DNA of 51,139 bases from Chryseobacterium elymi (GTDB taxonomy: Bacteria > Bacteroidota > Bacteroidia > Flavobacteriales > Weeksellaceae): contig NZ_QNUH01000024.1 in assembly GCF_003385495.1 (NCBI RefSeq), forward strand, positions 1-51,139, in the 5' to 3' direction. This document shows, piece after piece, positions 1 through 7,871 of this stretch. Positions within the stretch are counted from its first letter, which is position 1, and each line of letters begins with the position of its first letter. Position numbers and translations under genes: made by a program. The notes below the pieces were generated by a model. That model made no database searches, was not told the DNA's origin, and saw nothing but the letters and a program-made list of their open reading frames with translations.

Positions 1-78
1 TTCCCATTCCGAACACAGAAGTTAAGCCCACCAGCGCCGATGGTACTGCGAAAGCGGGAGAGTAGGCCGCCGCCAGTT
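1..78 (+). rRNA. rrf: 5S ribosomal RNA, 3' part
   Basis: The window opens inside a 5S rRNA. The conserved core CCGAACACAGAAGTTAAGC lies near the start, followed by the GCGCCGATGGTACTGC segment and the GGGAGAGTAGG segment typical of bacterial 5S. The 5' third is outside the window. The exact 3' end is not certain; it should fall near the CGCCAG at 71-76. An rRNA operon therefore ends here, read rightwards. Confidence 0.95.
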
Positions 79-85
79 TTTATTA

Positions 86-125
86 AAAAGTCTCATACAA
101 CACAGTTTGTATGAGACTTTTTTTG
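86..125 (+). terminator. Intrinsic terminator of the rRNA operon
   Basis: A perfect 15-bp stem (86-100 with 107-121) encloses a 6-base loop and runs into a T-rich tract. It sits directly after the 5S gene, as expected for the end of an rRNA operon. The 200 bases that follow, up to the next gene, are AT-rich and show nothing else I can name. Confidence 0.9.
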
Positions 126-320
126 TTTTTATACCTATCCACCAAAAAATATCAATTATCTTTAAATAAGTAATAAATTCTATCTACAACCTCTGTAGAA
201 ATTTGTATAATCTGTGGTTTACCTTATTTATCCCCATTTATTCTAAATATTAATCAAGATTATTTTTATTCATAAAGATTAAAATAGATTAAATCTCTTA
301 AAGGCCTTTTATTTATGTTG

Positions 321-328
321 TAACTTTA
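321..328 (+). promoter_or_regulatory. Possible -7 element for the vWA gene
   Basis: TAACTTTA differs from the Bacteroidota -7 consensus TAnnTTTG by the last base. It ends only 4 bases before the ATG at 333, so a transcript from it would have almost no leader. No TTG lies at the usual distance upstream. Confidence 0.35.
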
Positions 329-332
329 TTTC

Positions 333-1451
333 ATGAAAGAGCATATCGTGAGAGGGTTCAGATTTGAAACTTACAAGGCACCAGAATTATCTGTATTTGA
401 TCGGCTGCTGGAAATTTTTACAGATTTGTTAACCCATACCTCGGGAGATTTTGATGAAGCGATTGACTGGCTTCGAATGTTGGATGAAGAATACCAACTT
501 ACTACTCCGGAATATACTATTGACGATTTTATTGAAGATCTTAAAAAGAAAGGATATATCCGTGAAGAAGTTGATCCTAATGGTGGAAATGGAATTCGCC
601 TGAGCGCAAAAATGGAACAAAATATTCGTAAACAAGCGCTTAATCAAATATTCGGGAACCTTGGAAAAAGTGGCAATGGAAATCATAAAACCAATAAAAG
701 CGGAACGGGGGAAGATACAACAGGGGAATTTCGTAATTATAACTTTGGAGATCCGGTAGAGAAAATTTCTATTACCGAAAGTCTTAAGAATGCCCAGATC
801 AATAACGGAATCGGAGATTTTCATCTTACTGAAGATGATTTAATTGTTGAAGACAGTATTCACCAATCTCAGATGAGTACGGTTTTGATGATCGATATCA
901 GCCACAGTATGATTTTATATGGGGAAGATCGCATCACTCCAGCCAAAAAGGTAGCCATGGCGCTTGCAGAACTTATTACAACACGTTATCCGAAAGATAC
1001 TTTGGATATTATCGTTTTTGGAGACGATGCATGGCCTGTTAAAATTCAGGAGTTGCCTTATTTGCAGGTTGGGCCTTACCATACAAATACGGTTGCAGGA
1101 CTCCAACTGGCGATGGACATTTTACGCAGAAAAAGAAATACCAATAAGCAGATTTTCATGATTACCGACGGGAAACCAAGTTGCGTTCGTCAGCCGGATG
1201 GTACATACTACATGAATTCTTATGGTTTAGATGAATATGTTGTTCAGAAATGTTATAATATGGCGTCTCAGGCCAGAAGACTGCATATTCCGATTACTAC
1301 TTTCATGATTGCGCAGGATCCCTATTTACAGCAATTTGTGAGTGAATTTACAGAAGCCAATCAAGGGAAAGCTTTTTATACAGGACTTAATGGATTAGGT
1401 CACATGATTTTTGAAGATTATGAAACGAACCGTAAGAAAAGAATCCGCTAA
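333..1451 (+). CDS. von Willebrand factor A domain protein, partner of an AAA+ ATPase
   Basis: A 372-residue cytoplasmic protein without signal peptide or membrane segment. The vWA domain fills the C-terminal half. A MIDAS metal site is visible: DISHS at residues 188-192, TNT near 251-253 and the Asp of TDG at 279. The N-terminal 100 residues look helical, and residues 111-132 form a Gly/Asn/Lys-rich linker. vWA proteins of this kind work with MoxR/ChlI-type AAA+ ATPases, the vWA part probably binding a client protein; such pairs help insert metals or assemble complexes. The AAA+ gene follows 57 bases downstream on the same strand, which supports a two-gene operon. The substrate cannot be told from sequence. 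Confidence 0.88.
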   Translation: MKEHIVRGFRFETYKAPELSVFDRLLEIFTDLLTHTSGDFDEAIDWLRMLDEEYQLTTPEYTIDDFIEDLKKKGYIREEVDPNGGNGIRLSAKMEQNIRKQALNQIFGNLGKSGNGNHKTNKSGTGEDTTGEFRNYNFGDPVEKISITESLKNAQINNGIGDFHLTEDDLIVEDSIHQSQMSTVLMIDISHSMILYGEDRITPAKKVAMALAELITTRYPKDTLDIIVFGDDAWPVKIQELPYLQVGPYHTNTVAGLQLAMDILRRKRNTNKQIFMITDGKPSCVRQPDGTYYMNSYGLDEYVVQKCYNMASQARRLHIPITTFMIAQDPYLQQFVSEFTEANQGKAFYTGLNGLGHMIFEDYETNRKKRIR

Positions 1452-1508
1452 AATTCATTATTCATAAAAATATATTTCAAGAAGTTAATAAATCAGATTT
1501 TAAATAAA

Positions 1509-2948
1509 ATGACTGAAAAGCCAACTATAAAAACATTAGGCTCACTAAGAGCATCAGGATACATATCAAAAAACATTAAAGACGAATTACGAGATAATTT
1601 AAAAAATAAAATTCGCAATAAAGAATCTGTATTTGAAGGAATTTTCGGATACGAAAATACGGTTATTCCTCAATTGGAGCATGCTATTCTAAGCCGGCAT
1701 AATATTAATTTATTAGGATTAAGAGGTCAGGCAAAGACCAGGCTGGCAAGAATGATGACTTCATTGTTGGACGAATGGATTCCTTTTGTTGCAGGAAGCG
1801 AAATTAATGATGATCCATTCAACCCAATTTCTCGTTTCGCAAAAGAATTAATTGAAGCAGAAGGCGATAATGCCCCGATAGAATGGCTTCACCGTGATGA
1901 AAGATTTTTCGAAAAACTGGCAACTCCGGATGTGACTGTTGCCGACCTGATCGGTGATGTTGATCCTATTAAAGCTGCCAATCTGAAACTTTCTTATGCA
2001 GATGACCGTGTGATTCATTTTGGAATGATTCCGCGTGCAAACCGTTGTATTTTTGTCATCAATGAATTACCGGATCTTCAGGCGAGGATACAGGTTTCCT
2101 TGTTTAATATTTTGCAGGAAGGGGACGTACAGATTCGTGGATTTAAGGTGAGAATGCCTTTGGATATCCAATTTGTTTTTACGGCGAATCCTGAAGATTA
2201 TACCAACAGAGGAAGTATTGTGACTCCGCTGAAAGACCGTATCGGATCGCAGATTTTGACACATTATCCTGAAAACATCAATATTGCAAGGGAAATTACC
2301 AGGTATGAATCCAGCTTAGACGGACGTCAGAAAAATGGAGTATATGTTCCTTCTTTGGCGAAAGATCTTTTGGAGCAGATTGGTTTTGAAGCTCGTGACA
2401 GCGAATATGTAGATTCAAAAAGCGGAGTGAGCGCACGTATGAGCATCACTGCCTTTGAAAATCTATTGAGTACTGCGGAACGCAGATCTTTATTAACGGG
2501 TGATGAAACAACGTCTGTAAGATTAAGTGATTTTGTAGGTATAATTCCTGCGATTACAGGGAAAGTGGAGTTGGTATATGAAGGCGAACAGGAAGGTGCG
2601 GAAGTGGTTGCCCAGTTATTAATTGATAATGCGATCAGAACTTTATTTGCATTTTATTTTCCGAAAGTGGAAAAGCTGGAGAAAAAGAGTATTGATGGAC
2701 CGTTTAGTCAGATTACGGATTGGTTTTTGGAAGACGACGGCTCTTTGGAAATTACTGATGAATCTTCGGATGAAGTCTATGCAAAATCTCTTAACAGAAT
2801 TGCTCCTCTTGACCAGATCATTGAAAAATATCAACCGGATACGTTACCAGAAGATATTTTATTCTTAAAAGAATTTATTCTTTGGGGGCTGGCAGTTAAT
2901 AAAAAACTGAATAAAGAGAGATTCAGAACGGGAGTGTTCTTTTCTTAG
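1509..2948 (+). CDS. AAA+ ATPase of the MoxR / Mg-chelatase (ChlI-like) class
   Basis: A 479-residue cytoplasmic ATPase. Walker A is GLRGQAKT at residues 70-77. The Walker B strand reads IFVINE at 181-186, with Asn where most AAA+ proteins have the first acidic residue. Sensor 1 is in FTANPED at 224-230, and LKDR at 241-244 may hold the arginine finger. Automatic pipelines often call this family sigma-54-interacting regulator or magnesium chelatase, but no sigma-54 GAFTGA motif or DNA-binding domain is visible. It directly follows the vWA gene, so the likely role is ATP-driven remodelling of a protein held by the vWA partner. A chlorophyll role is very unlikely in this organism. Confidence 0.88.
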   Translation: MTEKPTIKTLGSLRASGYISKNIKDELRDNLKNKIRNKESVFEGIFGYENTVIPQLEHAILSRHNINLLGLRGQAKTRLARMMTSLLDEWIPFVAGSEINDDPFNPISRFAKELIEAEGDNAPIEWLHRDERFFEKLATPDVTVADLIGDVDPIKAANLKLSYADDRVIHFGMIPRANRCIFVINELPDLQARIQVSLFNILQEGDVQIRGFKVRMPLDIQFVFTANPEDYTNRGSIVTPLKDRIGSQILTHYPENINIAREITRYESSLDGRQKNGVYVPSLAKDLLEQIGFEARDSEYVDSKSGVSARMSITAFENLLSTAERRSLLTGDETTSVRLSDFVGIIPAITGKVELVYEGEQEGAEVVAQLLIDNAIRTLFAFYFPKVEKLEKKSIDGPFSQITDWFLEDDGSLEITDESSDEVYAKSLNRIAPLDQIIEKYQPDTLPEDILFLKEFILWGLAVNKKLNKERFRTGVFFS

Positions 2949-2976
2949 AATTCAAAAATTTCAACAGGATAAAAAC

Positions 2977-3012
2977 AAAAGATGTGGAAAATCAATTCCA
3001 CATCTTTTTTTA
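2977..3012. terminator. Bidirectional terminator between the ATPase and carboxylase genes
   Basis: A 13-bp stem (2977-2989 with 2996-3008) with a 6-base loop is flanked by A-runs on the left and T-runs on the right. It can therefore end transcription from both convergent neighbours. Confidence 0.85.
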
Positions 3013-3033
3013 TTTTTACGAAAACCAATATGA

Positions 3034-4662
3034 TCAAACCTGAATAACTCCCAGATTGAATTTTTCAGTAATAGGAGAATGATTGGCAGCTTCAATCCCC
3101 ATAGAAATCCATTTTCTTGTATCTGTAGGATTGATGATTGCATCTGTCCAAAGTCTGGCAGCAGCATAAGTAGCTTCTGTCTGCTTTTGATATCTTTTTG
3201 TAATAGTATTTAAAATCTCATTATGCTCTTCTTCGGTAATCTCTTTACCTTGCTTCTTTAAAGTAGATTCCTGGATTTGCACTAAAACTTTTGCGGCCTG
3301 AGACCCACCCATTACAGCAAGATCTGCCCAAGGCCAAGCTACTATTAATCTGGGATCATAGGCTTTACCACACATTGCATAGTTTCCTGCACCATAAGAA
3401 TTTCCTGTAATGATCGTAAATTTCGGCACCACTGAATTCGAAACGGCATTGACCATTTTAGCACCATCTTTAATAATACCTCCATGTTCAGACTTTGAAC
3501 CCACCATAAATCCTGTTACATCCTGAAGAAAAACTAAAGGAATCTTTCTCTGGTTGCAGTTGGCAATAAACCTTGTTGATTTATCGGCAGAATCCGAATA
3601 AATAACACCACCGAACTGCATTTCACCTTTACCGCTTTTTACAAGCTTTCTCTGGTTGGCTACAATTCCTACAGACCAGCCATCAATCCTGGCTGTAGCA
3701 CAAATGATGCTTTTTCCATAATCAGGTTTATATTCATCATATTCTGAATTGTCAACCAAACATTTAATGATTTCGTATGTATCATACTGCTCCGTTCTTG
3801 AAACAGGAACAATTCCAAAAATATTATCAGGATTTTCCTTTGGAGGGAAACTTTCTATTCTATCAAATCCTGCTTTTTCATAAGTTCCAATAGATTTCAT
3901 GATCGTTTTAATCCTGTCTAAGGCATCTTTATCATCTTTAGCCTTATAATCTGTAACGCCTGAAATTGAACAGTGTGTAGTAGCTCCACCAAGGGTTTCA
4001 TTATCAATGCTTTCCCCGATAGCAGCTTTTACCAGATAACTTCCGGCAAGGAATATAGAGCCTGTTTTATCAACAATCATCGCTTCATCGCTCATAATAG
4101 GAAGATAGGCACCTCCAGCCACACAGCTACCCATAACAGCCGATATCTGGATAATTCCCATAGCGCTCATTTTAGCATTATTTCTGAAAATTCTTCCGAA
4201 GTGTTCTTTATCAGGAAAAATCTCATCCTGCATAGGAAGGTACACACCTGCTGAATCTACAAGATAAATGATAGGAAGCTTGTTTTCCATCGCAATTTCC
4301 TGGGCTCTTAGATTCTTTTTCCCGGTGATAGGAAACCATGCACCGGCTTTTACAGAAGCATCGTTAGCAACAACAAGACATTGTCTGCCGGAGACATAAC
4401 CCATTACGACTACAACTCCGCCACCAGGACATCCTCCATGCTCTTCATACATTTCGTAGCCGGCAAATGCACCTATTTCTATGGAATCTGAACCTTTGTC
4501 GAGAAGATATTCAATTCTTTCTCTTGCTGTCATTTTTCCCTCATCCCGAAGCTTTTGAAGCCTCTTTTCACCGCCTCCTTTTTTTATTTCAGCGAGCAAT
4601 TGATTGATATCAGATAATTTTAATCTATTTTGATCTTCCCGTTTATTAAATTCAAGGTCCAT
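3034..4662 (-). CDS. Acyl-CoA carboxylase beta subunit (methylcrotonyl-CoA carboxylase-like)
   Basis: A 542-residue carboxyltransferase, normal length for the family. It transfers a carboxyl group from carboxybiotin to an acyl-CoA. The two crotonase-like halves show the expected signatures: GGCPGGGVVVV near residue 96, FPDKEHFGRIF near 169, VMGSCVAGGAYLPIMSDE near 196, and in the second half QDVTGFMVGS and GNSYGAGNYAMCGKAYDP. The HFGRIF and AGGAY-P-MSDE motifs are closest in my memory to methylcrotonyl-CoA carboxylase (leucine breakdown), but a propionyl- or geranyl-CoA enzyme is possible. The biotin carboxylase partner is not in this window. The gene stands alone between a terminator and its own short promoter region. 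Confidence 0.9.
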   Translation of the reverse strand: MDLEFNKREDQNRLKLSDINQLLAEIKKGGGEKRLQKLRDEGKMTARERIEYLLDKGSDSIEIGAFAGYEMYEEHGGCPGGGVVVVMGYVSGRQCLVVANDASVKAGAWFPITGKKNLRAQEIAMENKLPIIYLVDSAGVYLPMQDEIFPDKEHFGRIFRNNAKMSAMGIIQISAVMGSCVAGGAYLPIMSDEAMIVDKTGSIFLAGSYLVKAAIGESIDNETLGGATTHCSISGVTDYKAKDDKDALDRIKTIMKSIGTYEKAGFDRIESFPPKENPDNIFGIVPVSRTEQYDTYEIIKCLVDNSEYDEYKPDYGKSIICATARIDGWSVGIVANQRKLVKSGKGEMQFGGVIYSDSADKSTRFIANCNQRKIPLVFLQDVTGFMVGSKSEHGGIIKDGAKMVNAVSNSVVPKFTIITGNSYGAGNYAMCGKAYDPRLIVAWPWADLAVMGGSQAAKVLVQIQESTLKKQGKEITEEEHNEILNTITKRYQKQTEATYAAARLWTDAIINPTDTRKWISMGIEAANHSPITEKFNLGVIQV

Positions 4663-4683
4663 AAAATTTTAATTTTTTACGGC

Positions 4684-4691
4684 TAAAGATA
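4684..4691 (-). promoter_or_regulatory. -7 element for the carboxylase gene
   Basis: On the minus strand the bases read TATCTTTA, one mismatch from TAnnTTTG, 21 bases before the ATG at 4662. No clear TTG lies upstream. Confidence 0.4.
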
Positions 4692-4811
4692 CTATTTTTA
4701 TAATGAATGGCGTTTGAAGTAAAACAGGTGTTTAATATATTGGTTCTCAGAAAATTGTGAAATTTTTAACAAAAAAATATTTTTAAATTACTGATATTTT
4801 TTTTAACTTTA

Positions 4812-4926
4812 CTTCAGAGTAAAAGGAATGATATTCCTTGTTAATTACTCTAAGTTCCTAGTTTATTTTTTTAATAGTTTATTATTTGAAGGCCCTGAAC
4901 GTTGAACAAATTTTCAGGGTTTTTTA
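4812..4926 (+). ncRNA. Candidate structured small RNA
   Basis: No reading frame of note covers this stretch, yet it holds two clear RNA structures. The first is a two-part hairpin: AGAGTAA at 4816-4822 pairs with TTACTCT at 4845-4851, and AAGGAAT at 4823-4829 pairs with ATTCCTT at 4833-4839 around a 3-base loop, leaving a 5-base bulge. The second, 4893-4919, is a 7-bp stem followed by six Ts, a typical intrinsic terminator read rightwards. A TAACTTTA at 4804-4811 could be its -7 element. An RNA of about 110 bases is the simplest reading. I do not recognise it as 6S, tmRNA, SRP RNA or a known riboswitch. It could instead be a leader of the next gene, but the terminator lies 130 bases ahead of that gene, before that gene's own promoter. 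Confidence 0.5.
4893..4925 (+). terminator. Intrinsic terminator at the end of the candidate sRNA
   Basis: CCCTGAA (4893-4899) pairs with TTCAGGG (4913-4919) and six Ts follow. No coding gene on the plus strand ends just before it, so it must belong to a non-coding transcript or to a 5' leader. Confidence 0.7.
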
Positions 4927-5019
4927 TGCCATATTATGTGCAGATGAATTCAATTTTACATTTTCTGAATTTTCTTTGACTTAATTTATCTTTTTATCAG
5001 TATTTCTAAAAGCTATTTG

Positions 5020-5027
5020 TAAATTTG
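5020..5027 (+). promoter_or_regulatory. -7 element for the EamA-PorV operon
   Basis: TAAATTTG is a perfect match to TAnnTTTG, 28 bases before the ATG at 5056. No TTG is found at the usual -33 spacing. Confidence 0.6.
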
Positions 5028-5055
5028 CCTGTTAAAAATTTACACAATTTAGAAT

Positions 5056-5934
5056 ATGCAAAAATTAGCACTTTTCAGGCTGCATTTAATTGTTTTTTTA
5101 TGGGGGTTCACCGCAATTTTAGGAAAACTGATTCATGCTAATGCGCAGATCCTTGTATTTTACAGAATGTTGTTTGCAGCTGTGTTTTTATTTGTCTTTA
5201 TCAGGGTTTATAAAAAGGAAAGTATTAAGGTATCCAGGAAAATATTTTTACAGCTTGCCGGAATAGGTTGTGCCATGGCACTTCACTGGTATTGTTTTTT
5301 TTATTCCATTAAAGTATCCAATGTTTCTATAGCATTAAGTTGCCTGTCTCTTTCTACCTTATTTGCTTCCATATTGGAGCCAGTTATTTTTAAAAGAAAG
5401 ATCGATATATCAGAAGTTGTAATGGGCGTAGTAATAGTTGCCTGTATATTATTAATTTTTAAAACTGAGTTTCATTTTAAAGAAGGCATCATCTATGGGA
5501 TTCTCTGTGCAGTATTCGGTACCATTTTCTCTGTTTTTAACGGTAAAATGTTTGGAAAAACAAGTTCAGGAAATATTATATTCTACGAGATTTTTTGTGG
5601 ATGGTTTGTTCTGGCTGTATTTTATATGTTTACAGGACAGATTTTTCAGATGAATGAAATAAACTACAGAGATCTGGCGTTAATATGCTTATTGGCAAGT
5701 GTTTTTACAGCTTTTCCAATGCTGGAATCGGTGAAGCTGATGAAGTATATTTCGCCTTTTACTCTAATTTTAACAGTTAATTTAGAACCTGTCTACGGAA
5801 TTATACTAGCTTTTTTTATCTTTGGAGAATCAGAAGAAATGAGTCCTATTTTTTATGTAGCTTCAGGTGTTATGATATTGGCTATCATTGTAAATGGATT
5901 AATAAAAGCCAGAAAACAAAAAAACTTTAACTAA
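5056..5934 (+). CDS. EamA/DMT-family inner-membrane transporter
   Basis: A 292-residue protein made almost entirely of hydrophobic segments, about ten, arranged as two repeated five-helix EamA halves. The first helix contains FLWGFTAILGKLI and a pattern FYRMLFAAVFLF follows, both typical of drug/metabolite transporters. Substrates of such exporters are usually amino acids, nucleosides or other small metabolites; none can be assigned here. The PorV-like gene begins only 14 bases after the stop, so the two are probably co-transcribed from the promoter at 5020. Confidence 0.88.
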   Translation: MQKLALFRLHLIVFLWGFTAILGKLIHANAQILVFYRMLFAAVFLFVFIRVYKKESIKVSRKIFLQLAGIGCAMALHWYCFFYSIKVSNVSIALSCLSLSTLFASILEPVIFKRKIDISEVVMGVVIVACILLIFKTEFHFKEGIIYGILCAVFGTIFSVFNGKMFGKTSSGNIIFYEIFCGWFVLAVFYMFTGQIFQMNEINYRDLALICLLASVFTAFPMLESVKLMKYISPFTLILTVNLEPVYGIILAFFIFGESEEMSPIFYVASGVMILAIIVNGLIKARKQKNFN

Positions 5935-5948
5935 GCATCAAATTTTAT

Positions 5949-7031
5949 ATGATGAAAAAATACTTTTTACTTGCATTTTCACTACTGTTTGGGCTGTCCC
6001 AGTCTCAGATTATAAGAAAGTACTCCAATGAATTTTTGAATATCGGAGCCGGAGCAAGAGGACTTGCCATGGGTGGAGCTGTAATTTCCAACCAGGATGA
6101 TGTATATTCACCGATGTGGAACCCGGCTGGTTTAATGGCTATTGAACGGGACTGGCAGGGTGCAGCAATGCACGCAGAATATTTTGAATCTATTGCAAAG
6201 TATGACTATCTGGCGTACGCAAAAGTCCTGGAAGAAGGAGTATTTGGAGTATCAATAGTACGATTGGGAGTAGACAATATCCTGAACACAACTCAAATGA
6301 TCGATGCCGAAGGTAATATCGACTATGATAAAATCACCAAATTTTCACAGTCTGATTATGCGGCTATTCTTTCTTATGCTTTCAATCCAGCAGGCAATCC
6401 TAAACTGGATGTGGGGGTAAATGCTAAAATTGTTTACAGGAATGTAGGTAAATTTGCAAGCGGTTATGGTTTTGGCTTTGATATCGGGGCTATTTATAAG
6501 GCTGACAACGGATGGAAATTCGGAGGAATGCTGCGTGATGCAACGACTACGGTAAACTTCTGGAGTGTTAATCAGGGAGAACTTTCAACGGTAGTAAACG
6601 GGGAAGAGTTCAACCCGGCACCCAAAGATAAAATGGAACTTACGATGCCTAAGTTGAACGTTGGGGCAAGTAAAATATTCAATATCAACAGCAGCGTGTA
6701 TGTATTGCCGGAAGCTGGAATCAATGTTGATTTTGCTAAAACAGCAGCTTTGATATCAACAGATTTTGCAAGCATAACGCCTTATGCCGGGGCTGAGCTT
6801 GGATATCAGAAAATGATCTTTGTAAGGCTTGGAATTAACAGATTTCAGTCTATTACAGATATTGAAGACCTGAAAAGAAAAGTTTCCTTCCAGCCGAGTG
6901 CTGGACTTGGAATAAGATACAGAGGACTTACACTGGATTATGCGATCACCAATTCAGGGATTGGAGGATCTAACTTCTATTCTAATTTTTTCTCCCTTAA
7001 ATTAGATATGGGAGCATTCAGAAATGATTAA
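5949..7031 (+). CDS. PorV/PorQ-family outer-membrane protein
   Basis: A 360-residue secreted protein. The N-terminus has a Sec signal of about 20 residues ending in SQSQ. The early motifs NIGAGARGLAMGGA and SPMWNPAGL mark the PorV/PorQ (UPF0164, FadL-like barrel) family, and the rest alternates as expected of beta-strands. In Bacteroidota, PorV shuttles type IX secretion substrates and PorQ belongs to the attachment complex; many paralogues have no known job, and this may be one. Start at 5949 (MMKK) or the next codon is equally good. It lies between the EamA gene and a secreted protein of unknown function, with short gaps on both sides. Confidence 0.85.
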   Translation: MMKKYFLLAFSLLFGLSQSQIIRKYSNEFLNIGAGARGLAMGGAVISNQDDVYSPMWNPAGLMAIERDWQGAAMHAEYFESIAKYDYLAYAKVLEEGVFGVSIVRLGVDNILNTTQMIDAEGNIDYDKITKFSQSDYAAILSYAFNPAGNPKLDVGVNAKIVYRNVGKFASGYGFGFDIGAIYKADNGWKFGGMLRDATTTVNFWSVNQGELSTVVNGEEFNPAPKDKMELTMPKLNVGASKIFNINSSVYVLPEAGINVDFAKTAALISTDFASITPYAGAELGYQKMIFVRLGINRFQSITDIEDLKRKVSFQPSAGLGIRYRGLTLDYAITNSGIGGSNFYSNFFSLKLDMGAFRND

Positions 7032-7052
7032 CTTTGAATTAATTTAAAAGCA

Positions 7053-7805
7053 ATGAAAAAGATTTCGGTATTCACGTTTATGTTAGCAGTAACTGCTGTT
7101 TTCGGGCAAAAAGTTTCTGATTATAAATATATTTCTATTCCTCAGACTTTTAAAGATTTCGAGAAAGAATCCTATGGTCTTGATGATTCTTTAGCTAAAG
7201 CTTTAAAATCCAAAGGATACGTAGTTGTCCAGGAAGGTAAAGATCAGTGGCCTTCAGAAATAGAGAAAAACTCTTGCAGTTTTGCCGTAGGCAACATACT
7301 TAATAAAAGCAGTTTTCTAAGAAATAAAGTAGAGCTTGAGTTTAAAGACTGTAAAGGGAATGTAGTATTTTCATCAAAAGGAAGTTCGAACATTAAAGAA
7401 TATAAAGAAGGCTATCAGGACGCTCTTAAACAGTCTCTTATTTCACTTCCAGCTTCAAATCCGATGGCAAATCTTCAGGTTATAAAGGAAAGCCCAAAAG
7501 AAAATGTTGTTACAAAAAGTGAAGAGAGTTCATCTGCACCTGTTACAGAAAATACATCCGGGAAATATACCAACGGTAAGGTGAACCTTCAGAAAATCCA
7601 GGTAGATACCAATCAGTTTATTCTGGCAGACGGAGGAAGTTCTGTACCATTCGCCATTTTTAAAACTTCTTCAAAAAAAGATGTCTTTAGAGTAAAACTT
7701 TCAGACGGAAGCTATACTATTGGATATTATGAGAACGGAAATATTGTGATCGATATGCCACAGTCTAATGGTGAGTTTACTAAAGAAGTTTTTTCAGCAA
7801 AATAA
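7053..7805 (+). CDS. Secreted protein of unknown function
   Basis: A 250-residue protein with a clear Sec signal (residues 1-19, ending VFGQ). The mature part begins with a domain of about 115 residues that resembles unnamed flavobacterial secreted proteins beginning with a Tyr-Lys-Tyr-Ile/Val strand. A Ser/Glu/Lys-rich linker follows at about 145-175, and a small C-terminal beta-rich domain closes the protein. I do not recognise a family name. It starts 21 bases after the PorV-like gene and ends just before a terminator, so it is the last gene of the EamA-PorV run. A periplasmic or surface role beside the barrel protein is an inference from position only. Confidence 0.75.
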   Translation: MKKISVFTFMLAVTAVFGQKVSDYKYISIPQTFKDFEKESYGLDDSLAKALKSKGYVVVQEGKDQWPSEIEKNSCSFAVGNILNKSSFLRNKVELEFKDCKGNVVFSSKGSSNIKEYKEGYQDALKQSLISLPASNPMANLQVIKESPKENVVTKSEESSSAPVTENTSGKYTNGKVNLQKIQVDTNQFILADGGSSVPFAIFKTSSKKDVFRVKLSDGSYTIGYYENGNIVIDMPQSNGEFTKEVFSAK

Positions 7806-7835
7806 TTACAGATTATAAAATAAAAATATAAGATC

Positions 7836-7866
7836 TCCTTAATTCAAACAGAATTGAGGATTTTTT
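7836..7866. terminator. Terminator between the secreted protein gene and uvrC
   Basis: A 10-bp stem (7836-7845 with 7851-7860, one G-T pair) with a 5-base loop is followed by six Ts. It ends the rightward operon and can also serve the end of uvrC from the other strand. Confidence 0.8.
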
Positions 7867-7871
7867 ATTTC

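Noticed and set aside
1509..2948. Sigma-54 activator or true magnesium chelatase
   Set aside because: No GAFTGA, no DNA-binding domain and no chlorophyll genes; the vWA partner fits a MoxR-type pair.
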